Assembly (NCBI GenBank): GCA_017472105.1
Contig: JAFUQY010000079.1
Coordinates: 1 to 7,297 of the forward strand
Reading direction: 5' to 3'
Length of the DNA stretch: 7,297 nt
From: Clostridia bacterium
Lineage (GTDB): Bacteria > Bacillota_A > Clostridia > Oscillospirales > CAG-272
The translations under genes were made by a program, and so were the position numbers. Below the pieces are notes generated by a model. The model was given only the letters and a program-made list of their open reading frames with translations. It ran no database searches and was not told the origin of the DNA. Shown in pieces: positions 5,948 through 7,297 of the stretch (positions are counted from its first letter, which is position 1; every line of letters starts with the position of its first letter).

Positions 5948-6805
5948 ATGGAAGGAACGGAAAAACGGGCACTCGGGTACTTGCCGGAAAACCTGAGAGA
6001 AGCGGTGACACGGACGAGCTCGCTGTACGGGCGGTTTGACGAGATCCGGCTGCGGCTTGAACGGGAGCTTTCGGTGACGGTGGATGGGAAAAATCTGCTC
6101 TGCGGCGTGAAATGCACGAAGGCGGATATCGAAAACACCGTCGACGCGCTGTGTCAGGGGTCACTCTACTCGCATGCGGAGGAAATCCGGGAAGGCGTGA
6201 TTACAACGGACTGCGGAATCCGCGCGGGAACGGCTGGAACGGCGGTGTTGTCGGGCGGTCAGATCCGGTGCGTGCGGGACATTTCATCCGTGTGCATCCG
6301 GGTTCCGCATCGGATTCCGGGCGCGGCGGACGAGCTGTATTCGCGGATGAACGGGCAGGGCGTGCTGGTATTTTCGCCTCCCGGATGCGGAAAAACGACG
6401 GTTCTGCGCGAGCTGATTCCGCTGATCGGGAGGGAAAAACGGGTCGCCGTCATCGATACACGGCACGAACTCGCAGTGGACGCGGCAGGAGAACTGGTCG
6501 ATGTGTTTGCCGGGTATCCGCGCGGTTTCGGAATCGGATCGGCTGTGCGAACGATGTCCCCGGAGGTGATTGTGTGCGACGAAATCGCCGGGGAAGAGGA
6601 CGTCCGGGCAATTCTCGAAGCACATTCTGCGGGTGTCACGGTCTGTGCATCGGCTCACGGTCGGTCCGTTGAGGAAATCCGGCGGAATCCGTGGCTCGGA
6701 AAGCTCATGGATGCTTACGTGTTCGGGCTTCTGTTCGGCAGAATCAGCAGAACGGAACTGTGGCAGTTGATTGAACAATATTCGCCTGCCCGCGCGGTCG
6801 TATAG
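5948..6805 (+). CDS. spoIIIAA: Stage III sporulation protein AA, secretion-type ATPase
   Basis: SpoIIIAA is the cytoplasmic ATPase, related to type II/IV secretion motors, of the SpoIIIA-SpoIIQ complex linking mother cell and engulfed forespore. It is needed for sigma-G activity. The 285-aa product has Walker A SPPGCGKTT (143-151, Ser at the first position where Gly is usual), VIDTRHEL (168-175), and the Walker B stretch RTMSPEVIVCDEI (201-213) with D211 and E212. ASAHG (234-238) follows. I start at 5948 because GGGAGG (5937-5942) is 5 nt upstream and the sigma-E start near 5929 excludes the in-frame ATG at 5900. Arginine codons are often CGG, unlike fhs. spoIIIAB starts 10 nt after the stop, as in the conserved operon. 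Confidence 0.96.
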   Translation: MEGTEKRALGYLPENLREAVTRTSSLYGRFDEIRLRLERELSVTVDGKNLLCGVKCTKADIENTVDALCQGSLYSHAEEIREGVITTDCGIRAGTAGTAVLSGGQIRCVRDISSVCIRVPHRIPGAADELYSRMNGQGVLVFSPPGCGKTTVLRELIPLIGREKRVAVIDTRHELAVDAAGELVDVFAGYPRGFGIGSAVRTMSPEVIVCDEIAGEEDVRAILEAHSAGVTVCASAHGRSVEEIRRNPWLGKLMDAYVFGLLFGRISRTELWQLIEQYSPARAVV

Positions 6806-6815
6806 GATGGGAACG

Positions 6816-7297
6816 ATGCTGTACAAAGCCGTCGGTGCGCTGATTCTGATTGCGGCATCGCTGATCTACGGCAGGCAGAAGGTGCTCGAAGAACGGCGGA
6901 AACTCAGGCTCACGGAAGCGCTGTGCGATCTTGTGAAGCAGATCGGGGACAACATTGACCACAGACTGCGGCCGCTCCCGGAGATATTCCGGACGTATCG
7001 GAATGAAGCACTGGAAGAATGCGGGTTTCTGAAGTCGGTGCGTGAGACGGGACTGCGGGAAGCGTGGGAGTCACGATCTGCGTACTTTCGGATGCTTGAC
7101 GGAAAAGTGTCGGAACAGTTTTCGGCGTTCTGCCTTGAAATCGGTCGTGGATACCGGGAAGAGGAAGTAAAATTGTGCACATTCACGGCGAAACAGTTAC
7201 AGGAGGAATGTGCAAAGCTCAGAAATGATGCGAAGAATAAGGAGAAGCTGTACCGGACGATTCCGCCGCTGATGGCGATGTCCGCGGTGCTTGTCCT
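6816..7297 (+). CDS. spoIIIAB: Stage III sporulation protein AB (3' end outside the window)
   Basis: SpoIIIAB is a mother-cell membrane protein of the SpoIIIA complex, related to GspF-type secretion proteins, and a likely partner of the SpoIIIAA ATPase. About 160 codons are visible of the usual 170 or so. An N-terminal membrane segment (about residues 5-18, AVGALILIAASLIY) is followed by a charged helical middle. NKEKLYRTIPPL then precedes a second hydrophobic segment reaching the edge, matching the family's C-terminal layout. I start at 6816 because AGGATGG (6804-6810), overlapping the spoIIIAA stop, lies 5 nt upstream. An in-frame ATG at 6807 has no ribosome binding site. Nine of 16 arginine codons are CGG. 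The call rests on position after spoIIIAA and on these motifs. Confidence 0.93.
   Translation, partial: MLYKAVGALILIAASLIYGRQKVLEERRKLRLTEALCDLVKQIGDNIDHRLRPLPEIFRTYRNEALEECGFLKSVRETGLREAWESRSAYFRMLDGKVSEQFSAFCLEIGRGYREEEVKLCTFTAKQLQEECAKLRNDAKNKEKLYRTIPPLMAMSAVLV

Noticed and set aside
1..7297. CRISPR array, insertion sequence, phage or defence genes
   Set aside because: No regular repeat-spacer pattern, transposase motif, terminal inverted repeats or phage or defence families are visible. Every large coding region is a recognisable housekeeping or sporulation family.

Overview
The window is a chromosomal housekeeping segment of an endospore-forming Firmicute, most likely a moderately GC-rich member of the Clostridia. 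Four things point there: a T-box riboswitch, a highly biased formate-tetrahydrofolate ligase gene (fhs), a sporulation operon start (spoIIIAA-spoIIIAB) behind a sigma-E-type promoter, and a tRNA gene without an encoded CCA end. The genus cannot be fixed from the sequence.

Layout. (1) Positions 5-250, minus strand: a sigma-A promoter and a complete T-box leader read out of the left edge. Its specifier (UCC) and its T-box bulge (UGGC, pairing with a G discriminator base) both fit tRNA-Ser, so the unseen gene is probably serS or another serine-related gene. (2) Positions 335-503, plus strand: a compact unit of promoter, tRNA-Arg(CCG) and hairpin terminator. (3) Positions 548-1519, minus strand: a stand-alone 5'-3' exonuclease/flap endonuclease gene with its own promoter, convergent with the tRNA. 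(4) Positions 1603-5755, plus strand: fhs with its own promoter, then tsaE-tsaB (ATGA overlap), rpiB and a cytidylate kinase-like gene. No terminator is visible until 5839-5879, so these may form one long transcription unit. (5) Positions 5894-7297, plus strand: the sigma-E-type promoter, spoIIIAA and most of spoIIIAB, which runs off the right edge.

How the genes work together. fhs feeds formate into the one-carbon folate pool. TsaE and TsaB belong to the tRNA t6A modification machinery, whose TsaD subunit is not in the window. RpiB serves the pentose phosphate pathway. SpoIIIAA and SpoIIIAB start the mother-cell half of the SpoIIIA-SpoIIQ channel that sustains the engulfed forespore. These are separate housekeeping functions placed next to each other, not one system.

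I found no convincing undescribed system. Worth a second look are the T-box specificity, a tRNA-Arg(CCG) with two helix mismatches, the sigma-E promoter that fixes the spoIIIAA start, a diverged intergenic repeat of about 28 nt present in two gaps 5.5 kb apart, and a sharp contrast in CGG codon use between fhs and spoIIIAB.
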